From positions 124,001-188,000 of the forward strand of contig JAHCHW010000002.1 in NCBI GenBank assembly GCA_026129525.1: 64,000 nt of DNA. Direction: 5' to 3'. Both the position numbers and the translations under genes were made by a program. Shown piece after piece: positions 55,359 through 63,493 of this stretch (position 1 is the first letter of the stretch; each line of letters starts with the position of its first letter). Origin of the DNA: Chitinophagales bacterium. GTDB lineage: Bacteria; Bacteroidota; Bacteroidia; Chitinophagales; LD1. A model generated the notes under the pieces. It made no database searches. It worked only from the letters and a program-made list of their open reading frames with translations, and had not been told where the DNA came from.

Positions 55359-56324
55359 TTATTGATGAGAAGCAAGAAACTGCACTACGCTGCTTTCAAT
55401 TGCTGCATTCACATCGGTATAACTGTTGCGTGTAAATTTCTTGCCTGTAACTTTTTCATACAACTCAATGTAGCGGTCGGTAATGGTGTTTACAAATTCA
55501 TCGGGCATAAAAGGCATTTGTTGTCCTTCTTTTCCCTGAAAGCCGTTTTCGATTAACCACTGGCGGACAAACTCTTTGCTGAGTTGCTGTTGTGCTTCTC
55601 CCTTTTGCTGACGTTCTTCATAACCTTCTAAATAAAAATAACGCGATGAATCGGGAGTATGAATCTCATCTATCAACATTACTTTGCCATCTGCAATACC
55701 GAACTCGTATTTGGTATCTACCAAAATCAATCCGCGCTCATTAGCCATTTGTTGCCCTTTGGCAAAAAGTGCGTAGGTGTATTTTTCCATTTGCACATAA
55801 ACATCTTCGCTTACAATACCGCGCTTCAAAATTTCTTCGCGCGAAATGTCTTCATCGTGCCCTTCAACCGCTTTGGTGGATGGTGTGATGATGGGCGAAG
55901 GAAGCCGATCGTTTTCTTTTAACCCTTCGGGTAAAGCAACACCGCATAGCACACGCTTTCCTGCTTTGTATTCGCGTGCGGCATGCCCTGCCAAATAACC
56001 GCGTATAACCATTTCAATACGCACCGGCTCGCAGCGTTTACCTATTGAAACATTCGGATGCGGTACCGCCAGCAACCAGTTAGGCACAATATCTTTAGTG
56101 GCATTAAGAAAGTGAGCCGCTATTTGATTGAGCACTGCACCTTTGTGCGGAATTGGTTTCGGAAGAATATGGTCGAAAGCAGAAATGCGGTCGGTGGCAA
56201 TAACCACTAAGGTATCGCCAATGGTGTACACATCGCGCACCTTACCGTGGTAAACGGCTGTTTGTCCGGGAAAATTAAAATTGGTTTCGCTAATAGCATT
56301 CATGGTAAGAGAATCTTGCATCAT
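55359..56324 (-). CDS. purC: Phosphoribosylaminoimidazole-succinocarboxamide synthase PurC
   Basis: A 321-aa enzyme of purine synthesis that joins aspartate to CAIR. Motifs are [20 protein letters not shown] near 28-47, [15 protein letters not shown] [13 protein letters not shown] near 120-132 and LVDTKYEFG near 210, with [12 protein letters not shown] nearby. It is of the longer type (about 300 aa), normal for this phylum. Two adjacent ATGs start the frame at 56324; a third at 56303 is possible. The stop of phoH is only three bases upstream, so it is translationally coupled to phoH. purB, the enzyme of the next step, lies 1.9 kb away on the other strand. Confidence 0.95.
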   Translation of the reverse strand: MMQDSLTMNAISETNFNFPGQTAVYHGKVRDVYTIGDTLVVIATDRISAFDHILPKPIPHKGAVLNQIAAHFLNATKDIVPNWLLAVPHPNVSIGKRCEPVRIEMVIRGYLAGHAAREYKAGKRVLCGVALPEGLKENDRLPSPIITPSTKAVEGHDEDISREEILKRGIVSEDVYVQMEKYTYALFAKGQQMANERGLILVDTKYEFGIADGKVMLIDEIHTPDSSRYFYLEGYEERQQKGEAQQQLSKEFVRQWLIENGFQGKEGQQMPFMPDEFVNTITDRYIELYEKVTGKKFTRNSYTDVNAAIESSVVQFLASHQ

Positions 56325-56327
56325 AAA

Positions 56328-57311
56328 TTATTCCGGTTGTTCGTCTTCGCGTTTCTTACTTTCGGAAAGTTTGTTGTAGGCTTTGATAATTTCTTTAACC
56401 AGGCGGTGGCGCACCACATCACTTTCATCGAGCATAATAGTAGAAATACCTTCTACCTTTCTAAGAATATTGATAGCCGTTCCCAAGCCCGATTTTACTT
56501 TAGGCGGAAGGTCGATTTGCGTAGGGTCGCCCGTAATAATTACTTTGGAATTTGCACCAATGCGGGTGAGAAACATTTTTAACTGCATATCGCTACAGTT
56601 TTGTGCTTCATCTAAAATGATGTACGCATGGTCGAGCGTTCTACCGCGCATAAATGCCAACGGAGCCACTTCAATTACGCGGTTTTCCATAAAGTAAGTT
56701 AGCTTATCGGTCGGAATCATATCATCCAACGCATCGTACAACGGGCGCAGGTAAGGGTCAATCTTCTCCTTTAAGTCGCCCGGCAAAAAACCGAGGCTTT
56801 CGCCTGCTTCAACGGCAGGGCGTGTGAGAATTATTTTTTTTACGTTCTTTTCTTTCAGCGCCCGTACTGCCAATGCTACCGCGGTGTAAGTTTTGCCCGT
56901 TCCGGCAGGTCCGATGGCAAATACAATGTCGTTCTTTTCGCTCTCTTTCACCATCAGCAACTGGTTATCGGTGCGCGCACGCACTACCAAACCGTTGTTA
57001 CCGTAAACTATTATGTGGCTTTGTTGCTTATCCTGCTTTTCGGCATCGCTGCGCTTATCATCAGTAAGCACAATGGTTTCTATATTGTCTTCGCTCAGCT
57101 TTCCGTAGCGTTCAATGTGGTCAATCATGCGCTGCACTTTCTGTTTAAAAACAGCAAGCTCGTCTTCGTTTCCCTCGGCTTTTATGCTGTTGCCGCGCGA
57201 AACCATCCGAAGCGTGGGGAAGTTTCTTTTTATAAAGTTGAAGCGTGAATTGTTTACTCCGAAAAAATCAATGGGGTCAATCCCTTCTATGTTCAGTGTT
57301 ATTTCTGTCAA
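56328..57311 (-). CDS. PhoH family ATPase (YbeZ-like)
   Basis: A 327-aa cytoplasmic protein. After an N-terminal RNA-binding-like region (residues about 5-90) comes the PhoH ATPase: Walker A AIGPAGTGKTYTAVA near 133-147, ILTRPAVEAGESLGFLPGDL near 165-185, Walker B YIILDEAQNCSDMQ near 232-246 and MFLTRIGANSKVIITGDPTQ. This is the YbeZ/PhoH2 type linked to ribosome maturation and RNA processing. The charged tail ESKKREDEQPE ends 3 bases before purC. A -7 promoter match lies 20 bases upstream of its start, so phoH-purC is the likely transcript. Confidence 0.93.
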   Translation of the reverse strand: MTEITLNIEGIDPIDFFGVNNSRFNFIKRNFPTLRMVSRGNSIKAEGNEDELAVFKQKVQRMIDHIERYGKLSEDNIETIVLTDDKRSDAEKQDKQQSHIIVYGNNGLVVRARTDNQLLMVKESEKNDIVFAIGPAGTGKTYTAVALAVRALKEKNVKKIILTRPAVEAGESLGFLPGDLKEKIDPYLRPLYDALDDMIPTDKLTYFMENRVIEVAPLAFMRGRTLDHAYIILDEAQNCSDMQLKMFLTRIGANSKVIITGDPTQIDLPPKVKSGLGTAINILRKVEGISTIMLDESDVVRHRLVKEIIKAYNKLSESKKREDEQPE

Positions 57312-57330
57312 AGCAACGTTGTTTTGCGTC

Positions 57331-57338
57331 CAAATTTA
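57331..57338 (-). promoter_or_regulatory. Likely -7 element of phoH-purC
   Basis: The minus strand reads TAAATTTG, an exact TAnnTTTG match, 20 bases upstream of the phoH ATG. The divergent gene starts at 57453, so the 141-base space carries both promoters. Confidence 0.5.
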
Positions 57339-57452
57339 CGAATTCGCAAAAGGTTAGACTGTACAGCAAAATATATCTATCCACATTTTTTTCCACCTAA
57401 CATAGTTTTAACGCTGAATGATTTAGAAGACTTTTGAAGGGCAAATTTTTAC

Positions 57453-58223
57453 ATGGCACTTGTTACCCTTATTACCGACCTTGGCACGCGCGATTACTAT
57501 GCCGCTGCCATTAAGGGCGCCATTATAAGCCATTGCGAAGCAGTAGTGCCGGTAGTGGATGTTACACATCATGTTAAGCCTTTCGATATACGCGAAGCGG
57601 CTTACACACTGCGTAACAGCTATAAGTATTTTCCTAAGGGAACCATTCATGTAATACACGTCAATTCATCCGATGCCGAAGGGCGAATGCTGCTGGCAAA
57701 GATGGACGGACATTATTTTCTAACATTCGATAACGGTATTCTTTCGCTTGCGTTTGGCGCTAATCCGAAAGAAACATACGAAGTAAACAGCGAAGTGGTT
57801 GGCGGGCATTCGCTGTTGTTTGAAGAAGCTATTGGTACCGTAATCAACTTTTTACTAACGGAATACAAGCCTACCGACTTTGCCCACTTAACTACTACTG
57901 CCCGTAGTTATCGTTTGTTGCAACCTATGGTAAACCCCACCAATATACGCGGCACTATCGTATATGTTGACAACTACGGAAACGCCATCAGCAATATTCC
58001 CGAAAAAATGTTTTTGGAGTTTACGAAAGGCAAACGCTATTCGGTGATGGTGAACGTGGGCAGCGTGAAACAACTGAGCAACACTTACAGCGATGTGGAT
58101 GAAGGCGATATTCTGTGCCTTATCAATACTTCGGGTTTTCTGGAAATTGCCATAAACAAAGGCAAAGCAGCTAATTTGCTTGGGCTGAAAGAAGATTCGG
58201 CAATTATAGTTACGTTAGACTAA
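57453..58223 (+). CDS. SAM hydroxide adenosyltransferase (SAM hydrolase, DUF62)
   Basis: A 256-aa enzyme of the family that splits S-adenosylmethionine with hydroxide to adenosine and methionine; relatives use chloride or fluoride. The start LVTLITDLGTRDYYAAAIKG has the conserved Asp pair. VDVTHHVKPFDIREAA gives the ribose- and water-contacting His and Asp region, and the C-terminal domain has YVDNYGNAISNI and INTSGFLEIAINKGKAA, typical for the adenine-binding part. The chlorinase-specific extra loop is not obvious, and the length is that of hydrolases. It lies 42 bases before purB on the same strand but purB has its own promoter match. Confidence 0.92.
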   Translation: MALVTLITDLGTRDYYAAAIKGAIISHCEAVVPVVDVTHHVKPFDIREAAYTLRNSYKYFPKGTIHVIHVNSSDAEGRMLLAKMDGHYFLTFDNGILSLAFGANPKETYEVNSEVVGGHSLLFEEAIGTVINFLLTEYKPTDFAHLTTTARSYRLLQPMVNPTNIRGTIVYVDNYGNAISNIPEKMFLEFTKGKRYSVMVNVGSVKQLSNTYSDVDEGDILCLINTSGFLEIAINKGKAANLLGLKEDSAIIVTLD

Positions 58224-58235
58224 GACGCAGAATTT

Positions 58236-58243
58236 TACCTTTG
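58236..58243 (+). promoter_or_regulatory. Likely -7 element of purB
   Basis: TACCTTTG matches TAnnTTTG exactly, 22 bases before the purB ATG and 12 bases after the previous stop. TTAG at 58215 is only a weak -33 candidate. Confidence 0.55.
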
Positions 58244-58265
58244 CCCAGCAAAACCGCTCCACTAC

Positions 58266-59609
58266 ATGCAGTTAAACCCGCTTACCGCTATTAGCCCTGT
58301 TGACGGGCGCTACCGTAACAAAACCGAAACTTTTGCCCCTTATTTTTCCGAATATGGACTAATACGTTACAGAGTAAAAGTTGAAGTTGAATACTTTATT
58401 GCCTTGTGCGAAATTCCTCTGCCACAGTTAGCCGGTTTCCCATCCAAAAATTTTACCGCACTGCGCGACATAGTGAGCAATTTTACCGAAGCCGATGCTC
58501 AACTGATAAAGAACACCGAAAAAGTAACTAACCACGATGTAAAAGCTGTTGAATATTTTCTGAAGGAACGCTTTGATGCCCTCGGACTGCAACAGTGGAA
58601 AGAGTTGATACACTTTGGGCTTACCTCGCAAGATGTTAACAATACATCAGTCCCCCTTTCGGTAAAAGAAGCCGATACCGAAATTTATTTGCCTGCCGTA
58701 AAACGATTAACAGCACATATTGAAGCCTTAGCCCAACAATGGAAAGATGTTCCCATGCTGGCGCACACCCACGGGCAACCGGCTTCGCCAACCAAACTTG
58801 GAAAAGAGTTAATGGTTTTTGTAGAGCGACTACAATCGCAAACTCTGCCGTTGCTCAACATTCCGTACTGTGCTAAGTTTGGTGGTGCTACAGGAAACTT
58901 TAACGCCCATTATGTAGCGTATCCGCAAATAGACTGGGCGGCATTTGCCAACGATTTTGTAAACCGCAAACTGCATTTAAAACGCCAGCAATACACCACA
59001 CAAATTGAACATTACGACAGCCTTGCAGCCCGTTTTGATGCCATGAAACGCATTAACACCATTTTGATTGACCTGTGCCGCGATGTGTGGACGTATATTT
59101 CAATGGAGTACTTTAAGCAGCGGGTCAACAAAAACGAAGTAGGCTCATCGGCCATGCCGCATAAAGTAAACCCCATTGACTTTGAAAATGCCGAAGGAAA
59201 TTTGGGGGTTGCCAATGCGTTGCTTGAACATCTTTCCGCCAAACTGCCGGTTTCGCGCCTGCAACGCGACTTAACCGACTCCACCGTGCTGCGAAACATT
59301 GGTGTGCCGTATGCCCACATTCTAATCAGCATAACTTCTATTGAAAAAGGGCTTTCGAAACTGCTGCTGAACGAAGACAAACTAAACAGCGATTTAGAAA
59401 ATAACTGGGCAGTGGTGGCAGAAGCCATACAAACCATTTTACGCAGAGAGGCTTACCCTAACCCTTACGAAAAACTGAAAGAACTTACCCGCGGCACCGC
59501 ACATATTAACCGCCAAACCATTGCCGATTTTATTGAAAGCTTAGATGTAGCGGAAAGTTTGAAAGCTGAACTACGGAAAATTACCCCGCAGAATTATACG
59601 GGAAAATAA
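58266..59609 (+). CDS. purB: Adenylosuccinate lyase PurB
   Basis: A 447-aa lyase that cleaves SAICAR to AICAR and adenylosuccinate to AMP. Family marks are LTAISPVDGRYRNK at the start and EKVTNHDVKAVEYF near 80-93. MLAHTHGQPASPTKLGKEL near 165-183 contains the catalytic His, and the signature EVGSSAMPHKVNPIDFENAEG near 287-307 holds the flexible catalytic Ser loop. It is of the E. coli-like long type that begins with this N-terminal segment. purC, which makes its substrate, is nearby on the opposite strand. Confidence 0.96.
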   Translation: MQLNPLTAISPVDGRYRNKTETFAPYFSEYGLIRYRVKVEVEYFIALCEIPLPQLAGFPSKNFTALRDIVSNFTEADAQLIKNTEKVTNHDVKAVEYFLKERFDALGLQQWKELIHFGLTSQDVNNTSVPLSVKEADTEIYLPAVKRLTAHIEALAQQWKDVPMLAHTHGQPASPTKLGKELMVFVERLQSQTLPLLNIPYCAKFGGATGNFNAHYVAYPQIDWAAFANDFVNRKLHLKRQQYTTQIEHYDSLAARFDAMKRINTILIDLCRDVWTYISMEYFKQRVNKNEVGSSAMPHKVNPIDFENAEGNLGVANALLEHLSAKLPVSRLQRDLTDSTVLRNIGVPYAHILISITSIEKGLSKLLLNEDKLNSDLENNWAVVAEAIQTILRREAYPNPYEKLKELTRGTAHINRQTIADFIESLDVAESLKAELRKITPQNYTGK

Positions 59610-59788
59610 CACCATACAAATATGCAATACAATACCTATTGTTCAACTGACAATAGCTACTAGTTTCAGCAAATACTACTACCATAGTGCTGACATCCAA
59701 TACTTTAACACGGTTGAAAAAATTTCGCTGGAGTTGCTTTTGTAATTTAAAAACAGTGATATGTTTGCAGCAACCAAAACAATTAACA

Positions 59789-60220
59789 ATGAAAAGAAAC
59801 ACACTTTACATGGCAACTTTATTAGTTGCTTTTACCATGCTTTTTACCGGATGTACTAAAGAGCAAATGGCGCTTGCCTTATTGTACGGAACATGGTCTT
59901 TAGAAGAGCAGTTGGATAACAACGGTGCAGTTGTTCCTGCAACACCAAACACCACTACAGAGGTGTTAGTTACTTTTTTCCGTTGCAACGACCAAAACGA
60001 AGAAAACTGCTACGGCTCTACAAAAACCACCAGCACCACTACTATTGGCGGTTCAAGTACCACCACTATTAACGGCTCCAGTTTTTCGTACCGTATTTTC
60101 GGTAAAAGCCAAATTGTTTGGGGAAACACCTACTTCGAAATTGAATCCCTAACTAAAAAGGAGTTGAAATTACACCCGGTTAGTTCGCCTAAAGCAACTA
60201 CTACTTATAAGAAACAATAA
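59789..60220 (+). CDS. Small lipoprotein, lipocalin-like
   Basis: A 143-aa protein. The start MKRNTLYMATLLVAF gives a lipoprotein signal with FTGC box (Cys22), so the mature form is probably anchored in a membrane. The body begins LLYGTWSLEEQLDNNG and has a run of Thr/Ser/Gly (TTTIGGSSTTTINGSS) between predicted strands, ending ELKLHPVSSPKATTTYKKQ. The W-x-L-E start is typical of the lipocalin-like lipoproteins abundant in Bacteroidota, which are of unknown function. The ATG at 59789 is chosen; the longer frame would start without a signal peptide. The terminator at 60237 follows. Confidence 0.75.
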   Translation: MKRNTLYMATLLVAFTMLFTGCTKEQMALALLYGTWSLEEQLDNNGAVVPATPNTTTEVLVTFFRCNDQNEENCYGSTKTTSTTTIGGSSTTTINGSSFSYRIFGKSQIVWGNTYFEIESLTKKELKLHPVSSPKATTTYKKQ

Positions 60221-60236
60221 TTGCTTCTCGCTTAAA

Positions 60237-60274
60237 ACAAAAAAAGCTGTTACGGTTGTAGCAGCTTTTTTTGT
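60237..60274. terminator. Shared bidirectional terminator between the lipoprotein gene and kdtA
   Basis: ACAAAAAAAGCTG (60237-60249) pairs perfectly over 13 bp with CAGCTTTTTTTGT (60262-60274) around TTACGGTTGTAG. The right arm gives a T-run for plus-strand transcripts and the left arm for minus-strand ones. The hairpin includes the stop codon of kdtA at 60250. Confidence 0.85.
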
Positions 60275-61485
60275 ATCTGCCCATAAAGCATTTCAGTCCC
60301 TCCGGTATTTTGCTGCACATATTGTTTCGCTTTCTCCGAAGCGCTTTTTCTGAATGCTTCTTCCGAAACAACCTTAAGCACAGCTTTCAATTCATTAAAT
60401 GAACTAACCGAAAAAGCAGCTTGCAGTTCTAACAACTTATGCGCTTCGAGGGCTTTATGGTAGTTGGTACCGAAAATGACAGGCATTCCGTAGACCGCTG
60501 CTTCCAGTATGTTGTGAACACTTTTACCAAAGCCTCCGCCTATGTAAGCGATTTCGGCATAAGCATACAGCGAAGCCAGCATGCCGAAGTTGTCAATAAT
60601 AACCACATTGGCAGTGGTGGCATTTTCATCGGTTAACTCGGAATACAACAAAGCTTTTGCCTGAATATTTTTTCTAAGTGCATCTATATTTTCCTCATGC
60701 AATTCATGTGGAGCAATTATGTATTTGTATTCTTTCAGCAAATCGCGGTTAATACACTCCACAATCAATTCTTCATCGGGTCGCCAGGTGCTGCCGGCTA
60801 TCAACAGTTTCGAATTGCCTTTAAATTTTTCGATAAGCGGAAAAGCGGTTTTACTTTGGGCAATGGCATACACACGGTCGAAACGCGTATCGGGCACAAT
60901 AAATGATGAAACTTCTATTCCAGCTAACAGCATTTGCGAAGTTTTATCCTGCACAAACACCGCGCTAAACAACCTCAGCATTCGTATAAAGAAACTTCCG
61001 TACCACCGAAAGAAAATCTGCTCCTTACGGAATGCCGATGAGAACAATATGGTTGGAATCTGCTGTTTGTTCAGTTCGTTCAGGTAATGAAACCAAAACT
61101 CGTACTTCACAAACAGTGCGGCATCAGGCTTTAAAGCAGCTACAAATCGTTGAGCATTCGCTTTGGTATCTAAAGGCAAATACACCACCGCATCGGCAAG
61201 CAGATAGTTTTTTCGCACCTCATAACCCGAAGGAGAAAAAAATGAAATAACAATACTGCAATCGGACTGCTCTGCTTTAAACTTTTCAATTAGCGGGTGC
61301 GCCTGTTCAAACTCACCCAGCGATGCACAATGAAACCAAATCCGCTTTTCATTCAGTTTACTGAAATCGGGAAATGTTTTTCTGCCGCATCTCCATCGTT
61401 TTGCTTTCTCATTAAAAAGTGAAGCAATAAAAATAGCAGCCGCATAAATGCGTAAGGCAACATCGTAAATAAAAAGCTGAATCAT
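60250..61485 (-). CDS. waaA: 3-deoxy-D-manno-octulosonic acid (Kdo) transferase
   Basis: A 411-aa glycosyltransferase that adds Kdo to lipid A. An N-terminal membrane anchor (LRIYAAAIFIASLF) precedes the acceptor-side domain with IWFHCASLGEFEQAHPLI near residues 50-65, where the conserved Glu acts as the catalytic base. FVKYEFWFHYL and SSAFRKEQIFFRW follow. The nucleotide-sugar side shows LLIAGSTWRPDEE, IIAPHEL, YIGGGFGKSVHNILEAAVYGM. All are hallmarks of KdtA/WaaA. It overlaps the terminator stem at its stop and lies 7 bases after an outer-membrane protein gene, with which it forms an operon. Confidence 0.94.
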   Translation of the reverse strand: MIQLFIYDVALRIYAAAIFIASLFNEKAKRWRCGRKTFPDFSKLNEKRIWFHCASLGEFEQAHPLIEKFKAEQSDCSIVISFFSPSGYEVRKNYLLADAVVYLPLDTKANAQRFVAALKPDAALFVKYEFWFHYLNELNKQQIPTILFSSAFRKEQIFFRWYGSFFIRMLRLFSAVFVQDKTSQMLLAGIEVSSFIVPDTRFDRVYAIAQSKTAFPLIEKFKGNSKLLIAGSTWRPDEELIVECINRDLLKEYKYIIAPHELHEENIDALRKNIQAKALLYSELTDENATTANVVIIDNFGMLASLYAYAEIAYIGGGFGKSVHNILEAAVYGMPVIFGTNYHKALEAHKLLELQAAFSVSSFNELKAVLKVVSEEAFRKSASEKAKQYVQQNTGGTEMLYGQIQKKLLQP

Positions 61486-61492
61486 TTACGGG

Positions 61493-62287
61493 TTAGTAGT
61501 AGTAAAACTCTTTCTCGCTGGCTTGCATAAAATACGGGATAATCCACCCTACCTTAATGCCCAAAAACATATCAATGCGTTTTTCACTCAGTTTACCCAT
61601 GTTGTAGAAATCGTAGTTTCTGCGGTTTTCGGTAAAGCCAATGTCGAACTGCAAGCCGGCATAAGCGCTTATAAATCTTCTTCGCTCCATAAAAATACCA
61701 CCTATAAATTGCGACAACACCGGACCATTGCACAGGCGGTCGTACCCTTTTCGGTACGTTTTGTTTAACTGCGGCAGCGATGTTTCGCGCACGTTAATGG
61801 CAATTTTGTGCTGCAACATGCCAAAGCCTGTAAGAAACAACAATCCGGCATCGGGAAATTTTTCGGAGAACGGCACTACTTTCCCAAAGTTTACTTTCAG
61901 ATTAAAGCCTTGCTCCTGCGGGCGAACCGAAATCAAATCGTTGTTCTGACTGATGTGCTGACCGAGATAGGTGGAAATATTATCCAACACATAACTTTCG
62001 CGCACTTTTGTTCCAAACAAAAAATTTCCTTCCACGCCAATCATCCAGTTCTTTTTCATTTTGTAATGAATGGCAAAACCGAACAGGTTATTAAAACCGT
62101 AGCGGTCGCCCATATTACCAAAAGGAAACTGCGCGGTATAAACCGGAGAGAACAGAAAAGCGGAATTGGGTTCGAAATTCTTTTTCTTCTTTTTCGGCTC
62201 TTGCTTTTGTTCGGTTTGGGCAATGCCCGCAGCAGATAAACAGAGAGTAAAAAGAAGCAATAAAACAGTTCGGAACATCCGTTGCAA
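61493..62287 (-). CDS. Outer-membrane beta-barrel protein
   Basis: A 264-aa protein with the signal peptide MFRTVLLLLFTLCLSAAGIAQ after two extra residues, then a short Lys/Glu-rich segment (EPKKKKKNFEP). The body alternates hydrophobic and polar residues in strand-sized pieces with many aromatics (WMIGVEGNFLFGTKV, FISAYAGLQFDIGFTENR) and ends EFYYY, so an outer-membrane barrel with an aromatic terminus is likely. It resembles the uncharacterised barrel proteins commonly found beside waaA in Bacteroidota. A -7 element lies 29 bases upstream. Confidence 0.8.
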   Translation of the reverse strand: MQRMFRTVLLLLFTLCLSAAGIAQTEQKQEPKKKKKNFEPNSAFLFSPVYTAQFPFGNMGDRYGFNNLFGFAIHYKMKKNWMIGVEGNFLFGTKVRESYVLDNISTYLGQHISQNNDLISVRPQEQGFNLKVNFGKVVPFSEKFPDAGLLFLTGFGMLQHKIAINVRETSLPQLNKTYRKGYDRLCNGPVLSQFIGGIFMERRRFISAYAGLQFDIGFTENRRNYDFYNMGKLSEKRIDMFLGIKVGWIIPYFMQASEKEFYYY

Positions 62288-62315
62288 AGGTTAACCGCTT
62301 AAAAACGCGTTAGGG

Positions 62316-62323
62316 CAAAAATA
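62316..62323 (-). promoter_or_regulatory. Likely -7 element of the beta-barrel/waaA operon
   Basis: The minus strand reads TATTTTTG, exactly TAnnTTTG, 29 bases upstream of the ATG at 62287. Confidence 0.5.
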
Positions 62324-62344
62324 TTATTTTAGCGCGCCCAAAAA

Positions 62345-63493
62345 ATGACGGTAATGAAGGAAATACGGATGGTTGACTTAGCCACCCAGTACGATCGGAT
62401 AAAAGTTGAAGTGGATGCAGCCATAGCCGAAGTTCTCACCTCCACTAAGTTCATTAAAGGTCCACAGGTAAAATCGTTTGAAGACAATTTGGCAAAATAC
62501 CTTGGTGCAAAGCATGTAATAGGCTGCGCCAACGGTACCGATGCCCTGCAAATTGCCATGATGGCGCTGGGCTACCAACCGGGCGATGAGGTTATCACCG
62601 CTTCATTTACTTATGTGGCTACTGCCGAAGTAATTGCCCTGCTTAAACTAAAACCGGTGTTGGTAGAGGTAAACCCCGAAACATTTACCATAGACCCCGC
62701 TGCCATTGAAGCTGCCATTACACCCAACACAAAAGCCATAGTACCGGTGCATTTATTCGGGCAGTGTGCCGATATGGAACCGATAATGAAGATTGCCGCA
62801 AAACATAATCTGCATGTAATTGAAGATACGGCACAGGCAATTGGGGCTGATTATTTTTTTGCTGATGGCGCTAAAAGTAAAGCGGGAACTATTGGCACAA
62901 TTGGAACCACTTCTTTCTTCCCTTCAAAAAACTTAGGATGCTATGGCGATGGCGGAGCACTATTTACCAACGATGACACCCTTGCAAAAAAAATACGCAT
63001 GATTGCCAACCACGGGCAAAGCGTGCAATACGTGCATGATGAAATTGGCGTGAATTCGCGCTTAGATACTTTGCAGGCAGCCATTTTAGATGTAAAACTG
63101 AAATACCTGGATGAGTATGCCCAAAGCCGTAGGAAAGTTGCCGACTATTACGATAAAGCATTTGCCGGATTAGAAAACGTAACTACCCCAGTCCGCGCTA
63201 AAAATTCCACGCATGTATTTCATCAATACACTTTGAAGCTAAACGGGCTTAACAGAGAAGAAATCAGAAAAAAATTGGAAGAAAAGGGAATTCCCACTAT
63301 GGTGTATTATCCTATTCCGCTTCACGAACAAAAAGCATATAAAGACGAGCGCTACAAAGAAGGCGCCTTCCCCATTACCGAATCGCTTTGCGAAAGTGTG
63401 TTGAGTTTACCCATACACACCGAATTTGGCGAAGAAGAATTGAAGTATGTGGCAGATAATTTTATTTCAGTAGTTAATAATAGCGGTAAATGA
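62345..63493 (+). CDS. DegT/DnrJ/EryC1/StrS-family sugar aminotransferase
   Basis: A 382-aa PLP enzyme that aminates a nucleotide-bound keto-sugar. Key parts are GPQVKSFEDNLAKYLGAKHVIGCANGTDAL-type start (FIKGPQ ... GCANGTDALQIAM), HLFGQCADM, VIEDTAQAIGA with the PLP-contacting Asp near 160, TTSFFPSKNLGCYGDGGAL with the PLP-binding Lys near 198, and NSRLDTLQAAIL. The pattern is close to the WbpE/WlbC group that aminates UDP-3-oxo-GlcNAc uronic acid, but substrate specificity cannot be read from sequence alone. Its stop overlaps the start of the UDP-sugar dehydrogenase gene by ATGA, so they are translationally coupled and probably build a surface polysaccharide sugar. Confidence 0.9.
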   Translation: MTVMKEIRMVDLATQYDRIKVEVDAAIAEVLTSTKFIKGPQVKSFEDNLAKYLGAKHVIGCANGTDALQIAMMALGYQPGDEVITASFTYVATAEVIALLKLKPVLVEVNPETFTIDPAAIEAAITPNTKAIVPVHLFGQCADMEPIMKIAAKHNLHVIEDTAQAIGADYFFADGAKSKAGTIGTIGTTSFFPSKNLGCYGDGGALFTNDDTLAKKIRMIANHGQSVQYVHDEIGVNSRLDTLQAAILDVKLKYLDEYAQSRRKVADYYDKAFAGLENVTTPVRAKNSTHVFHQYTLKLNGLNREEIRKKLEEKGIPTMVYYPIPLHEQKAYKDERYKEGAFPITESLCESVLSLPIHTEFGEEELKYVADNFISVVNNSGK

